Part shown: piece after piece, positions 54,223 through 63,413 of the stretch
How the letters are laid out: each line of letters begins with the position of its first letter
Position numbering within the stretch: position 1 is the stretch's first letter
Assembly: GCA_944324465.1 (NCBI GenBank)
Contig: CALUWI010000005.1
Location: 62,001 to 126,000, forward strand
DNA: 64,000 bases
Direction: 5' to 3'
Source of the DNA: an uncultured Mucispirillum sp.
GTDB taxonomy: Bacteria > Chrysiogenota > Deferribacteres > Deferribacterales > Mucispirillaceae
Translations under genes and position numbers: made by a program
The notes under the pieces: generated by a model
Seen by the model: the letters and a program-made list of their open reading frames with translations, nothing else
Databases searched by the model: none
What the model was told of the DNA's origin: nothing

Positions 54223-54404
54223 AAGAAATACCTCCAAATTTAGTATATATTTATAATATAACAAAATTAATATGTTTTGTAAACTTTTATATACATATAT
54301 TGTCAAGATATTATATAAAAAAAATGAATAAAGGCTACAAACTGCTTGAAATACACATTATTTGCTGATAATATCATAAAAAAATATATATTAAAGTTGG
54401 TGTT

Positions 54405-55418
54405 ATGAAAAAGAAAATTATTATATCATTAGTATCATTAGTTATTTTAGCTGCTGTATCAGTTGCAGCAACAGCTTTTTATCTTTATTCATCATCTAAA
54501 TCTTTTTTAGAGAATAATAAGGTTTCTACAGAATTATTTATTGAAAAAGGTCACAGTTATTCAAAACTTTACAGCGAAATTTTTAAAAATACAGATACTC
54601 CGGCAGGGCTTGATATATACCTTAGAAAAATAGTCAAACTGCCGCAAAATATGAAATTTGGCTACTATATGGCAGATAATATTTCATACAGTCAGTTTAT
54701 ATCAAACATTATGAATGGTGTTCAGTCTACTGTAAAAGTAACAGTGCCTGAAGGATTTAATTTATTTGATATTGCTAATGCACTTGAAAAAGCAGGCGTT
54801 GCAAAAAAAGATGAATTTTTATCTCTTGTATTTAATAAAGAGTATGTAAAAAAAGTAACAGGAAACGACTACAAAAGTTTAGAAGGTTTTTTATTTCCTG
54901 GAACATATAAATTTCCAAAAAACTTTAAAGTAGAATATGTAGTAGATACAATGTATGCCGATTTTAAAAAATATCTTCCTGCTGATTTTAAAGAAAAAGT
55001 CGCAGCTCAGGGTTTAACTGAGTATGAAGCAATTATTTTAGCATCAATTGTGCAGAAAGAAACATATAATGTTTTTGAAGCACCAATAGTAGCTTCTGTT
55101 TACTATAACAGGCTTAATATTGATATGATTTTACAGGCAGACCCTACTATACTTTATGGTAAATTTTTAAGAGGCGAATATGAAATAAAAATCGGCAAAG
55201 CTGATTTAAGAGATGAAACAAACATATATAACACATATAAACATAAAGGTCTTACCCCTACTCCTATCTGCAACCCTTCATTAATTGCATTAGAAGCTGT
55301 TGCAAACCCTGCAAAAACTAATTATTTATTTTTTGTAGCAAGTAAAGATGGAGAACATTTATTTTCAGAAACTTATGATGTACACAGAAGGTATGTAAAT
55401 GAGCATCAAAAACAATAA
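54405..55418 (+). CDS. mltG: Endolytic murein transglycosylase MltG
   Basis: The 337-residue protein has an N-terminal membrane anchor (residues 5-27), a LysM-like region, then the YceG signature: VPEGFNLFDIANALEKAG, LEGFLFPGTYKF, the catalytic Glu in ILASIVQKET, VYYNRLNIDMILQADPT and TYKHKGLTPTPICNPS. It cuts nascent glycan strands and so ends peptidoglycan chains. It overlaps the next gene by 20 nt. Confidence 0.95.
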   Translation: MKKKIIISLVSLVILAAVSVAATAFYLYSSSKSFLENNKVSTELFIEKGHSYSKLYSEIFKNTDTPAGLDIYLRKIVKLPQNMKFGYYMADNISYSQFISNIMNGVQSTVKVTVPEGFNLFDIANALEKAGVAKKDEFLSLVFNKEYVKKVTGNDYKSLEGFLFPGTYKFPKNFKVEYVVDTMYADFKKYLPADFKEKVAAQGLTEYEAIILASIVQKETYNVFEAPIVASVYYNRLNIDMILQADPTILYGKFLRGEYEIKIGKADLRDETNIYNTYKHKGLTPTPICNPSLIALEAVANPAKTNYLFFVASKDGEHLFSETYDVHRRYVNEHQKQ

Positions 55419-56319
55419 TATTGCAGCAGGTATTGATATAGGCAGTAATTCTATAAGGCTGATTATTGCCGAAGTTGAAAATAATAAAATAAAAAATATT
55501 ATTTATCAGGAAAAAGCTACTACAAGACTTGCTACAAATATTAATAAAACTGGCATTTTAGCTGAAGAACCTTTTAAAAAATCTATAGATGTACTTGCTG
55601 GGTTTAGAAAGGCTCTTGATAAGTATAATGTTGCAAAAATCAAAACTGTTGCAACAAGTGCTGTTCGTGAAGCCCGTAATGGCGAAGAATTTATTAAAGC
55701 TGCTGAAAATGCAGGTATTGAAATATCTATTATCAGTGGAAAAGAAGAAGGTATGCTTGAATATCTTGGTGTATGTTCTGGTTTTGATGCTGGCAGTCAC
55801 CCACTGATTCTTGATGTTGGCGGCGGCTCATCAGAAATTATATATATGCAGGAAAATAATGAACTGCATACAGAAAGCCATAAAATAGGCGTAGTTAAAA
55901 TGGCAGATATGTTTGACTTTCAAAATGGAAATAATGAAACACTTGAAAAATGTAAAGCATATATAAAAGAATTTTTTAAGGATGTTACTATTCCAAACAA
56001 TATCCAGAATTTTATTGCAACAGCAGGCACTGCCACCACTCTTGCTGCAATAGATATGGAAATGACAGAATATGATTTTAATAAAGTTAATGGATATAAA
56101 ATATCAAAAGAAAAAGTAATAAAAATACTTAATAAAGTATATTCTACCCCATACAACAAAAGACTTGAAATTAAAGGTATGGATAAAGGCAGAGAAGATT
56201 TAATAATACCAGGTATTTTAATTATATTAGAAATACTAAATAAAACAAGTATTGATATTATTACTGTTTCAGATTTTGGTTTAAGAGAGGGAGCAGTTGT
56301 TAGAGCAGCCAGTAATTAA
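55399..56319 (+). CDS. Exopolyphosphatase / guanosine pentaphosphatase family protein
   Basis: The 306-residue Ppx/GppA core has the ASKHA phosphate-1 loop AAGIDIGSNSIRLIIAEV, TSAVREARNGEEF, the catalytic Glu of ISGKEEGMLEYLGV and LDVGGGSSEI. It lacks the C-terminal HD-like domain, so it is the short form. It hydrolyses polyphosphate or pppGpp. The start lies in mltG and the end overlaps the DUF445 gene by 23 nt, so the three are coupled. Confidence 0.9.
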   Translation: MSIKNNNIAAGIDIGSNSIRLIIAEVENNKIKNIIYQEKATTRLATNINKTGILAEEPFKKSIDVLAGFRKALDKYNVAKIKTVATSAVREARNGEEFIKAAENAGIEISIISGKEEGMLEYLGVCSGFDAGSHPLILDVGGGSSEIIYMQENNELHTESHKIGVVKMADMFDFQNGNNETLEKCKAYIKEFFKDVTIPNNIQNFIATAGTATTLAAIDMEMTEYDFNKVNGYKISKEKVIKILNKVYSTPYNKRLEIKGMDKGREDLIIPGILIILEILNKTSIDIITVSDFGLREGAVVRAASN

Positions 56320-57730
56320 TCTTATAACTACACCACTTGTAGCTGGTGTAGTTGGTTATATAACAAATAAAATAGCAATAAAAATGCTTTTTAGACCTTA
56401 CGAACCTAAATGGTATACATTAGGATGGCAGGGTATCGTTCCTAAAACAAGGCCAAAATTAGCAGTAAAAATATCAGAAATCGTTGGTCAGAAACTTTTA
56501 GCACATGATGATTTTTTATATGCACTTGAAAATAATGATATAAAAGCAAAAATACACAATATTATTGCAGAAAAACTTAAAAGCCTTAATTCAAAAGATA
56601 TTCATGCACTTATAAGACTTTCAAATTTAGAAGATAAAATTATTGATAATAAAGAAGTTATTAATAATGTTTTAAATAATGCTGCTGTTGCTGTTATAGA
56701 TATTTTTCTTAACAGGAAAATAGATATTAATAGTTTTAGAGAGCCTGTATTTAATCTTGTAAAAAATTTCAATTTAGAAAAAGCAATAGATGAGCAGATA
56801 GAAAACACAATTAATTCATTTTTATCTGAAAATAAAGCATTACAGGATATTATTCCACAGGACATTTTAAATAGAAAAAATGATTTAGTTGAATATTTAA
56901 CAATCACTATTATGGCTAATATTAGAAAGCTTGGTAAAAATGATATGGTAAAAGCTGTTTTAGCTCAAAAAGTAGTGAACTTTAAAGACAGTATGCTTTC
57001 TTCGGCTACTGGTATGGATATATTAAAAGCAGGATTTATTAATCTGTTTTTAAGTAATGAAAAAATAGAACAGATTGTAGAAAATGAACTGCCGCATATT
57101 ACTGAAGATTTATCAACTAACCCAGTTATATATAAAAATATTTATAAAACTATTGAAGAAGAAATAGATAATCTTCTTAAAAAACCAGTAAGTGAGATAA
57201 TTGTTAAGTTAGGGTTTAGTGATAATCATGATATAGTTTTATATATTAAAAATCACTTTGTAACAAATACTAATATTTTAGAAAAAGTTTCTGCTTTAAT
57301 ATTAGATAAGTTATATCAGTACAGCAGCTTAACTGTAAAAGAAATTTTAGTACTTTTAAATATTGATATTTATAAGTTTATTAAAATAGATGTTATGGAC
57401 ATTTTAAATGCAGAAAACTATAAATTAGTAAAAGCAAATATGATAAATAAATTTACAGCATTTATAAGCAGTAATTATAATAAGATAGCTGATGTTATTA
57501 CTGAAATTGCAATTAAGCTCATTAAAAGTAATTTAAAATATGCACTGAATGCTGTAAATATTGAGAAAATAGTAAAAGATAAAATCAATGCCCTTCCGCT
57601 GCCAGAAGTAGAAAATATACTATTTTCCTTTATGAAAGAGCATTTTAAATGGATAAATATTTTAGGCTTTTTTATAGGGTTTGTGATTGGGCTTGCTCAA
57701 GCATTAATGGTATTTTTTACAGGAGCATAA
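56297..57730 (+). CDS. DUF445 family membrane-associated protein
   Basis: The 477-residue protein starts at TTG 56297 with GAGGGAG 4 nt upstream. The N-terminus (TTPLVAGVVGYITNKIAIKM, then LFRPYEPKWYTLGWQGIVPK) is the family signature. The centre consists of amphipathic helices and one hydrophobic helix closes the protein (ILGFFIGFVIGLAQALMVFF). The YheB/YjiN-type DUF445 proteins have no established function. The gene follows ppx in an overlapping unit. Confidence 0.82.
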   Translation: MLEQPVINLITTPLVAGVVGYITNKIAIKMLFRPYEPKWYTLGWQGIVPKTRPKLAVKISEIVGQKLLAHDDFLYALENNDIKAKIHNIIAEKLKSLNSKDIHALIRLSNLEDKIIDNKEVINNVLNNAAVAVIDIFLNRKIDINSFREPVFNLVKNFNLEKAIDEQIENTINSFLSENKALQDIIPQDILNRKNDLVEYLTITIMANIRKLGKNDMVKAVLAQKVVNFKDSMLSSATGMDILKAGFINLFLSNEKIEQIVENELPHITEDLSTNPVIYKNIYKTIEEEIDNLLKKPVSEIIVKLGFSDNHDIVLYIKNHFVTNTNILEKVSALILDKLYQYSSLTVKEILVLLNIDIYKFIKIDVMDILNAENYKLVKANMINKFTAFISSNYNKIADVITEIAIKLIKSNLKYALNAVNIEKIVKDKINALPLPEVENILFSFMKEHFKWINILGFFIGFVIGLAQALMVFFTGA

Positions 57731-57733
57731 AAG

Positions 57734-57952
57734 CTAGTTGATAATATTTTTCATCTGGCTTTTATATTCTTCTTCTTTAATTGCACCACTTTTATAAAGA
57801 TGAACAAGTTCATCATATTTTGTATTAAAAGCCTGCTCTTTCTGCTCTTTAGGCGGCTGTATTTTACTTTCTTTTTTATGACCTTTTGCAAGAAGCACAG
57901 CAGCTGCGAGTAACACAACACATGCTGTAATAAATAATATTATACTTACCAT
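57734..57952 (-). CDS. Small membrane protein with C-terminal SHOCT domain
   Basis: Start ATG 57952 follows AGGACAGGA by 2-8 nt, giving 72 residues: a membrane helix (4-24), a Lys/Gln linker and the SHOCT motif FNTKYDELVHLYKSGAIKEEEY near the end. SHOCT are short oligomerisation-type motifs at C-termini of many unrelated proteins. Function unknown. It is opposite to its neighbours and only 3 nt from the end of the DUF445 gene. Confidence 0.72.
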   Translation of the reverse strand: MVSIILFITACVVLLAAAVLLAKGHKKESKIQPPKEQKEQAFNTKYDELVHLYKSGAIKEEEYKSQMKNIIN

Positions 57953-58077
57953 ATTCCTGTCCTTTTTTAACATTTTAATAAAATCTATAAATAATGTCAA
58001 ATATTATTAAAGATATTTCTTGATAATCAAAATGAAATAAAGTAATATCATAACGAAATAGTATGTAAGGACGGTAT

Positions 58078-60204
58078 ATGGTAGACTTAGACTCTCTTAT
58101 TAAAGAATTTACTTTTCCCAAAAAAAATGTAGAAAATTTAATATCACTTTATCTGGATGGCAACACTGTTCCATTTATTGCAAGATATAGAAAAGAGCAG
58201 ACTGGAGCAATGGATGAAGTACAGATAAGAAATGTACTTGAAAGATACGAGTATCTTGAAAATTTAAATAAACGAAAAGATGAAGTTATAAAGAATATTG
58301 ATGAAAAAGGCAAGCTGACTGATGAATTGAAACTTGCAATATTAAAAGCCACTACTCTTACAGAAGTGGAAGATTTATATGCTCCATATAAATCTAAAAA
58401 GAAAACAAAAGCAGATATTGCAAGAGAAGCTGGAATAGAACCTGTTGCAGAATATATTAAAACTCATACTGATTTATCAGAATTAGAAGATTTTGCAAAA
58501 GACTATATTAGTGATAAAGCTGCTGATATTGATACAGTTCTTTCTATGGCAAGAGATATTATAACTGAAAATATTGGTCATAATATTAATATTAAAAACA
58601 GATTAAGAGAAATTTATAATAAGACTGCCATTATATCATCAGCTGCTGCAGAAGATTTTAAAGAAAGAACTCCTTATGAAGCATATTATGAATTTGAAGA
58701 AAAAATAGAAACACTTCCACCTCACAGAGTTCTGGCAATTTTTAGAGGCGAAAGAGAAAATATATTAAAAGTTAAGCTGAATATTGATGAAGAAACATGC
58801 ATTAATACTGTACTTGCTATTATGTATGAGGAAAGTTACAAACATAATAAAGTTATAGAAAAATGTGCAGGCAGAGCTTTTAAAACAATGCTTTCTTCTT
58901 CTATTGAGTTAGAAATTAGAAGTGAATTAAGGCAGAATGCTGAAGAAAGAGCTATTCATGTTTTTGGTGATAATTTAAAAAGCCTTTTAATGACTCCGCC
59001 AGTAAAAGGCAGGTCTGTTTTAGGGCTTGACCCGGCATATAGAACAGGCTGTAAATATGCAGCAGTTGATGAAACTGGTAAATTATTAACATATGGAGTG
59101 ATATACCCTACTCCACCACAAAGCGATTATGAAGGCAGTAAAAAGAAAGTTATTGAAATTATTAATAAATTTAATATAAATGCAATCTCTATAGGTAATG
59201 GTACAGCAAGCAGAGAAACAGAAGAATTTGTTGCAAAAGTATTAAGTGAAAGCCAGTTAAATGTAGAATATACTATTGTAAATGAAGCTGGTGCCAGTGT
59301 TTATTCTGCAAGCGAAGTGGCTGCAAAAGAGTTTCCAGATTTAGATGTTACTATAAGGGGAGCTATATCTATTGCCCGCAGAGTTATTGACCCACTGGCA
59401 GAGCTTGTAAAAATTGAACCACGCTCTATTGGTGTTGGTATGTATCAGCATGATGTTAATAAGAAAAAACTTGAAAATACATTACAGGCAGTTGTTGAAG
59501 ATGTGGTTAATAATGTAGGTGTAAATTTAAACACTGCAAGCCCTTCCCTTTTACAGTATGTATCAGGTCTTAATTACTCTATTGCTGAGAAAATAGTGAA
59601 ATTTAGAGAAGATAATGGTGTATTCAGCAACAGAAACCAGCTTTTAAAAATAGCAGGTATTGGGGAATCTATCTTTAAACAATGTGCAGGATTTTTAAAA
59701 ATATATGGCGGCGATGAAGTGCTTGACAGTATGTTCATACATCCAGAAACTTATGATGCTGTTCATACATTATTAAATAGATTCAACTTAACTGTTAAAG
59801 AAGTTGGACTTATTAGAAAAGTGGCAAAAACTAATAATTTAAATAAACTTGCAGAAGAAACAGGCCTTGGAACATATACTTTTAATGATATTATAGAAAA
59901 CTTAGAAAAACCAGACAGAGATGTGCGTGACAGTGTAGACCCTGTAATATTTAAGAAAAGTATTGTAAACCTTGATGATTTAAAACCAAGTATGGTAATA
60001 TCCGGCAAAGTAACTAATATTGTAGATTTTGGTGCTTTTGTAGATATTGGTTTAAAAAATGATGGTCTTGTCCATATTTCTGAACTTTCAGAAAGTTATA
60101 CTAAACACCCAAGTGAAGTTGTAAAAGTTGGTCAGAAAGTACAGGTTATGGTTATAGATATTGATAAAGAACGAGGCAGAATAAGCCTTTCTATGAGAAT
60201 ATAA
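58078..60204 (+). CDS. Tex-family RNA-binding transcription accessory protein
   Basis: The 708-residue Tex protein has the N-terminal helical domain (VPFIARYRKEQTGAMDE), the YqgF-like nuclease fold near 320-450 (LGLDPAYRTGCKYAAVDETG), two HhH motifs (LNTASPSLLQYVSGLNYSIA) and a C-terminal S1 domain (about 640-708, VTNIVDFGAFVDIGLKNDG). It binds nucleic acids and is linked to transcription and ribosome rescue functions. The length is slightly short but complete. Confidence 0.92.
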   Translation: MVDLDSLIKEFTFPKKNVENLISLYLDGNTVPFIARYRKEQTGAMDEVQIRNVLERYEYLENLNKRKDEVIKNIDEKGKLTDELKLAILKATTLTEVEDLYAPYKSKKKTKADIAREAGIEPVAEYIKTHTDLSELEDFAKDYISDKAADIDTVLSMARDIITENIGHNINIKNRLREIYNKTAIISSAAAEDFKERTPYEAYYEFEEKIETLPPHRVLAIFRGERENILKVKLNIDEETCINTVLAIMYEESYKHNKVIEKCAGRAFKTMLSSSIELEIRSELRQNAEERAIHVFGDNLKSLLMTPPVKGRSVLGLDPAYRTGCKYAAVDETGKLLTYGVIYPTPPQSDYEGSKKKVIEIINKFNINAISIGNGTASRETEEFVAKVLSESQLNVEYTIVNEAGASVYSASEVAAKEFPDLDVTIRGAISIARRVIDPLAELVKIEPRSIGVGMYQHDVNKKKLENTLQAVVEDVVNNVGVNLNTASPSLLQYVSGLNYSIAEKIVKFREDNGVFSNRNQLLKIAGIGESIFKQCAGFLKIYGGDEVLDSMFIHPETYDAVHTLLNRFNLTVKEVGLIRKVAKTNNLNKLAEETGLGTYTFNDIIENLEKPDRDVRDSVDPVIFKKSIVNLDDLKPSMVISGKVTNIVDFGAFVDIGLKNDGLVHISELSESYTKHPSEVVKVGQKVQVMVIDIDKERGRISLSMRI

Positions 60205-60229
60205 AGTCTGCCTTTAAAAAGGCAGACTT
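60204..60229. terminator. Hairpin after tex
   Basis: AAGTCTGCCTTT and AAAGGCAGACTT form a 12-bp stem with a 2-nt loop directly after the tex stop. There is no U-tract on +, so termination may be weak. Confidence 0.5.
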
Positions 60230-60354
60230 ACCCTTACAATTTAAGCCCTGAATATATAATAATCTAAACTTTAAAATATTACATTTTACTTGCTTAAATT
60301 ATATATATTGTGGTATATGACATAAAAGTTAAAATTATTAATGGTGAGAGATAT

Positions 60355-62910
60355 ATGAAATATAATCCATCTGCATTTGAATCAAAATGGCAAAAACGCT
60401 GGGAAGAAAATAATATTTTTAAAAGAGAAGTAGATAACAGTAAAGAAAAATATTACTGTTTAGAAATGCTTCCATATCCATCTGGTAATATTCATATGGG
60501 ACATGTTCGCAACTATTCTATTGGTGATGTTGTTTCCCGTTTTAAATTTATGCAGGGTTTAAATGTTATTCACCCTATGGGCTGGGATGCTTTTGGACTG
60601 CCTGCAGAAAATGCTGCAAAACAAAATAACAGACACCCTGCTGACTGGACATATTCAAATATTGCCAATATGAAAGAACAGCTTAAAAAGCTTGGTTTTT
60701 CTTATGACTGGACAAGAGAAGTGGCTACTTGTGCTCCAGAATACTATAAATGGGAACAAAAAATATTTATAGAATTATGGAAAAAAGGCTTAGCTTATAA
60801 AAAGAAATCTCTTGTAAACTGGTGTCCTGAATGTGAAACAGTTTTAGCTAATGAACAGGTGGAAGATGGTCACTGCTGGAGATGTTCTTCTATTGTAGAA
60901 ATGAAAGAATTAGAACAGTGGTTTTTAAAAATTACAGAATATGCAGATGAATTATTAGAATATACATATAAATTAAAAGGCTGGCCTGAAAAAGTTTTAA
61001 CTATGCAGAGAAACTGGATAGGTAAATCTATTGGTGCAGAAATTATTTTTAAATTTGCTGACAGTGATAAAACTGTTACTGTTTTTACAACAAGGCCAGA
61101 TACTCTTTATGGTGCAACATTTATGCTTTTAGCACCAGAACACCCTATGGTGAAAGATTTAATTAAAGGCACAGAATATGAACAGGACGGCTTAAAATTT
61201 ATTGCAGATATTGCAAAACAGGATAAAGCTGATAGAACAGATAATAAACAGAAAAAAGGCTTTTTTACAGGCAAATATGTAATCAACCCTGTTAATAATA
61301 CAAAACTTCCTGTATATATTGCTAACTATGTATTAATGGATTATGGAACAGGTGCTGTTATGGCAGTTCCTGCTCATGATACAAGAGATTTTGAATTTGC
61401 AAAAGAATATAACCTTCCTATTAAAATAGTTATTCAACCTGAAGGTGAAGAATTAAATCCAGATAAAATGACAGAAGCATATACTGGTGCTGGAAAACTT
61501 GTAAATTCTGGCGAATTAAACGGTCTTGATTATGACGAAGCTAAAAAGAAAATTATAGAAAATCTTGCAAAAGATAATGCAGCAAAAGCATCTGTTAACT
61601 TCAGATTAAGGGACTGGGGTATTTCAAGACAGCGTTACTGGGGTGCACCTATTCCATTTGTTTACTGTGAAAAATGCGGTATGCAGCCAGTTAAGGAAGA
61701 AGATTTACCTGTTGAACTTCCTAAAAATGTTGATTTTAAATGCCAAGGCAACCCCCTTGATACAGTAGAAGATTTTGTTAACACTACCTGCCCTGTCTGC
61801 TGTGGCAAAGCAAAAAGAGAAACTGATACTATGGACACTTTTATGGAATCATCATGGTATTTCCTGCGTTACTGTTCTCCAAAATGCGATACAAATATCT
61901 TTGATAAAAAAGAAGTAGACTACTGGATGCCTGTAGACCAGTATATAGGCGGTATTGAACATGCTGTTATGCACCTTTTATATGCAAGGTTTTTTACAAA
62001 AGTTTTAAGAGATATGGGATATCTCTCTTTTGATGAGCCATTTACTAACCTTTTAACTCAAGGTATGGTTTGTAAAGAAACATGGAAATGTGAAAAAGAC
62101 GGCTGGCTTTTCCCTAGTGAAGTAAAAGATGGTAAATGCTGTAAATGCGGCAGTGATGCAATAAAAGGCAGAGTAGAAAAAATGTCTAAATCTAAGAAAA
62201 ATGTAGTAGACCCTGGTATATTGAATGACCAGTATGGTGCAGATACTATAAGACTTTTTTCTGTTTTTGCAGCACCACCAGAAAATGAAATAGAATGGTC
62301 TGAAAATGGTGTTGAAGGCTGTTACAGATTTATCAACCGTGTATTCAGGCTTGTTGTATCTAATATGGATATTTTAAAAGCATATAATGATACACCAGAA
62401 TTTGTTGGTAAAACAGCGAAAACTATTATTAGAGCAACTCATGCAGCTGTAAAAAAAGTAACAAATGATATTGCAAGATTTCAATTAAATACTGCAGTAT
62501 CTGCTATTATGGAAATGGTTAATACTCTTTATCTTGCAGCAGAAAAACTTGAAAATGATAATGATAAAGCAGCATTTTCATTCAGCTTAAATACATTAAT
62601 AACTATTTTAGCACCATTTACACCTCATGTGGCAGAAGAACTGCATGAACTTGCTGGCAAAACATCTTTTATTGCAGAAAGCAGATGGCCGGAATATGAT
62701 GAAAAATACACAATATCTGATGAAATAGTTATTGTTGTTCAAATAAACGGTAAAGTAAGAGCAAACTTTACTTTCCCTAGAGATGCAGAAGAAAATACTG
62801 TTTTTGATACTGTTTTAAAAGACAGTAAAGTATTATCTTATCTTGAAGGAAAAGAGCTTGTGAAAAAAATATTTATTAAAAATAAACTTGTAAGCCTTGT
62901 GGTAAAATAA
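60355..62910 (+). CDS. leuS: Leucine--tRNA ligase
   Basis: This class I synthetase has 851 residues when started at ATG 60355, which follows GGTGAGA; the upstream in-frame TTG adds 15 non-conserved residues. The HIGH motif is in HMGHVRNYSIGDV, KMSKS in EKMSKSKKNVVDP, and the editing domain includes TTRPDTLYGATF and AVPAHDTRDFEFA. Two zinc-like Cys sets are in CPECETV...CWRCSS and CEKDGWLF...CCKCGS. The ends overlap lptE by 1 nt. Confidence 0.96.
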   Translation: MKYNPSAFESKWQKRWEENNIFKREVDNSKEKYYCLEMLPYPSGNIHMGHVRNYSIGDVVSRFKFMQGLNVIHPMGWDAFGLPAENAAKQNNRHPADWTYSNIANMKEQLKKLGFSYDWTREVATCAPEYYKWEQKIFIELWKKGLAYKKKSLVNWCPECETVLANEQVEDGHCWRCSSIVEMKELEQWFLKITEYADELLEYTYKLKGWPEKVLTMQRNWIGKSIGAEIIFKFADSDKTVTVFTTRPDTLYGATFMLLAPEHPMVKDLIKGTEYEQDGLKFIADIAKQDKADRTDNKQKKGFFTGKYVINPVNNTKLPVYIANYVLMDYGTGAVMAVPAHDTRDFEFAKEYNLPIKIVIQPEGEELNPDKMTEAYTGAGKLVNSGELNGLDYDEAKKKIIENLAKDNAAKASVNFRLRDWGISRQRYWGAPIPFVYCEKCGMQPVKEEDLPVELPKNVDFKCQGNPLDTVEDFVNTTCPVCCGKAKRETDTMDTFMESSWYFLRYCSPKCDTNIFDKKEVDYWMPVDQYIGGIEHAVMHLLYARFFTKVLRDMGYLSFDEPFTNLLTQGMVCKETWKCEKDGWLFPSEVKDGKCCKCGSDAIKGRVEKMSKSKKNVVDPGILNDQYGADTIRLFSVFAAPPENEIEWSENGVEGCYRFINRVFRLVVSNMDILKAYNDTPEFVGKTAKTIIRATHAAVKKVTNDIARFQLNTAVSAIMEMVNTLYLAAEKLENDNDKAAFSFSLNTLITILAPFTPHVAEELHELAGKTSFIAESRWPEYDEKYTISDEIVIVVQINGKVRANFTFPRDAEENTVFDTVLKDSKVLSYLEGKELVKKIFIKNKLVSLVVK

Positions 62911-63404
62911 TGAAAAAATTTCTGCTTGCTGTATTATTATTACCGATATTAGTATCCTGCGGATATACTATGGCAGGATTAAACAATGAAGTACCTGTTA
63001 AGTATTACATTAATACTGTTCATAATGACACTATTGATTCTACTATCGGTGATATAATACAGTTAGAAGCAGAACGGTTTTTCTTAAAATATAATGAGCT
63101 TGCTTCCTATAAGCAGGCTACATATTTTATGGATATATTTATTACTAATTTAGAATTTAAAGACCCTATATTAACCGCTACAGACCAGGCAACTGCCACA
63201 TATATTTCCTATAATATGACTATTGTTGTAACAGATATTGATGGTAAAGAAATATATACATGGAACACTACAACATCAACAAGCTTTTCTATTACATCAA
63301 ATGTGGCTCGCACGCTGCAGACAAGAGACAGTAAACTAAAAAGTAATATAGAAGATGATTTAACAACTTTTAGATTAAATATAAGCCGTAAGGTTTATAA
63401 ATAG
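62910..63404 (+). CDS. lptE: LPS-assembly lipoprotein LptE
   Basis: The 164-residue lipoprotein has a signal peptide and lipobox (LPILVSCGYTMAG, Cys near residue 17). The pattern CGY...G, Asn-rich middle and ending in SNVARTLQTRDS fits LptE. It plugs the LptD barrel for LPS delivery to the outer leaflet. The order leuS-lptE-holA is conserved in many Gram-negatives and supports the call more than sequence alone. Confidence 0.82.
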   Translation: MKKFLLAVLLLPILVSCGYTMAGLNNEVPVKYYINTVHNDTIDSTIGDIIQLEAERFFLKYNELASYKQATYFMDIFITNLEFKDPILTATDQATATYISYNMTIVVTDIDGKEIYTWNTTTSTSFSITSNVARTLQTRDSKLKSNIEDDLTTFRLNISRKVYK

Positions 63405-63413
63405 CTGGTATCT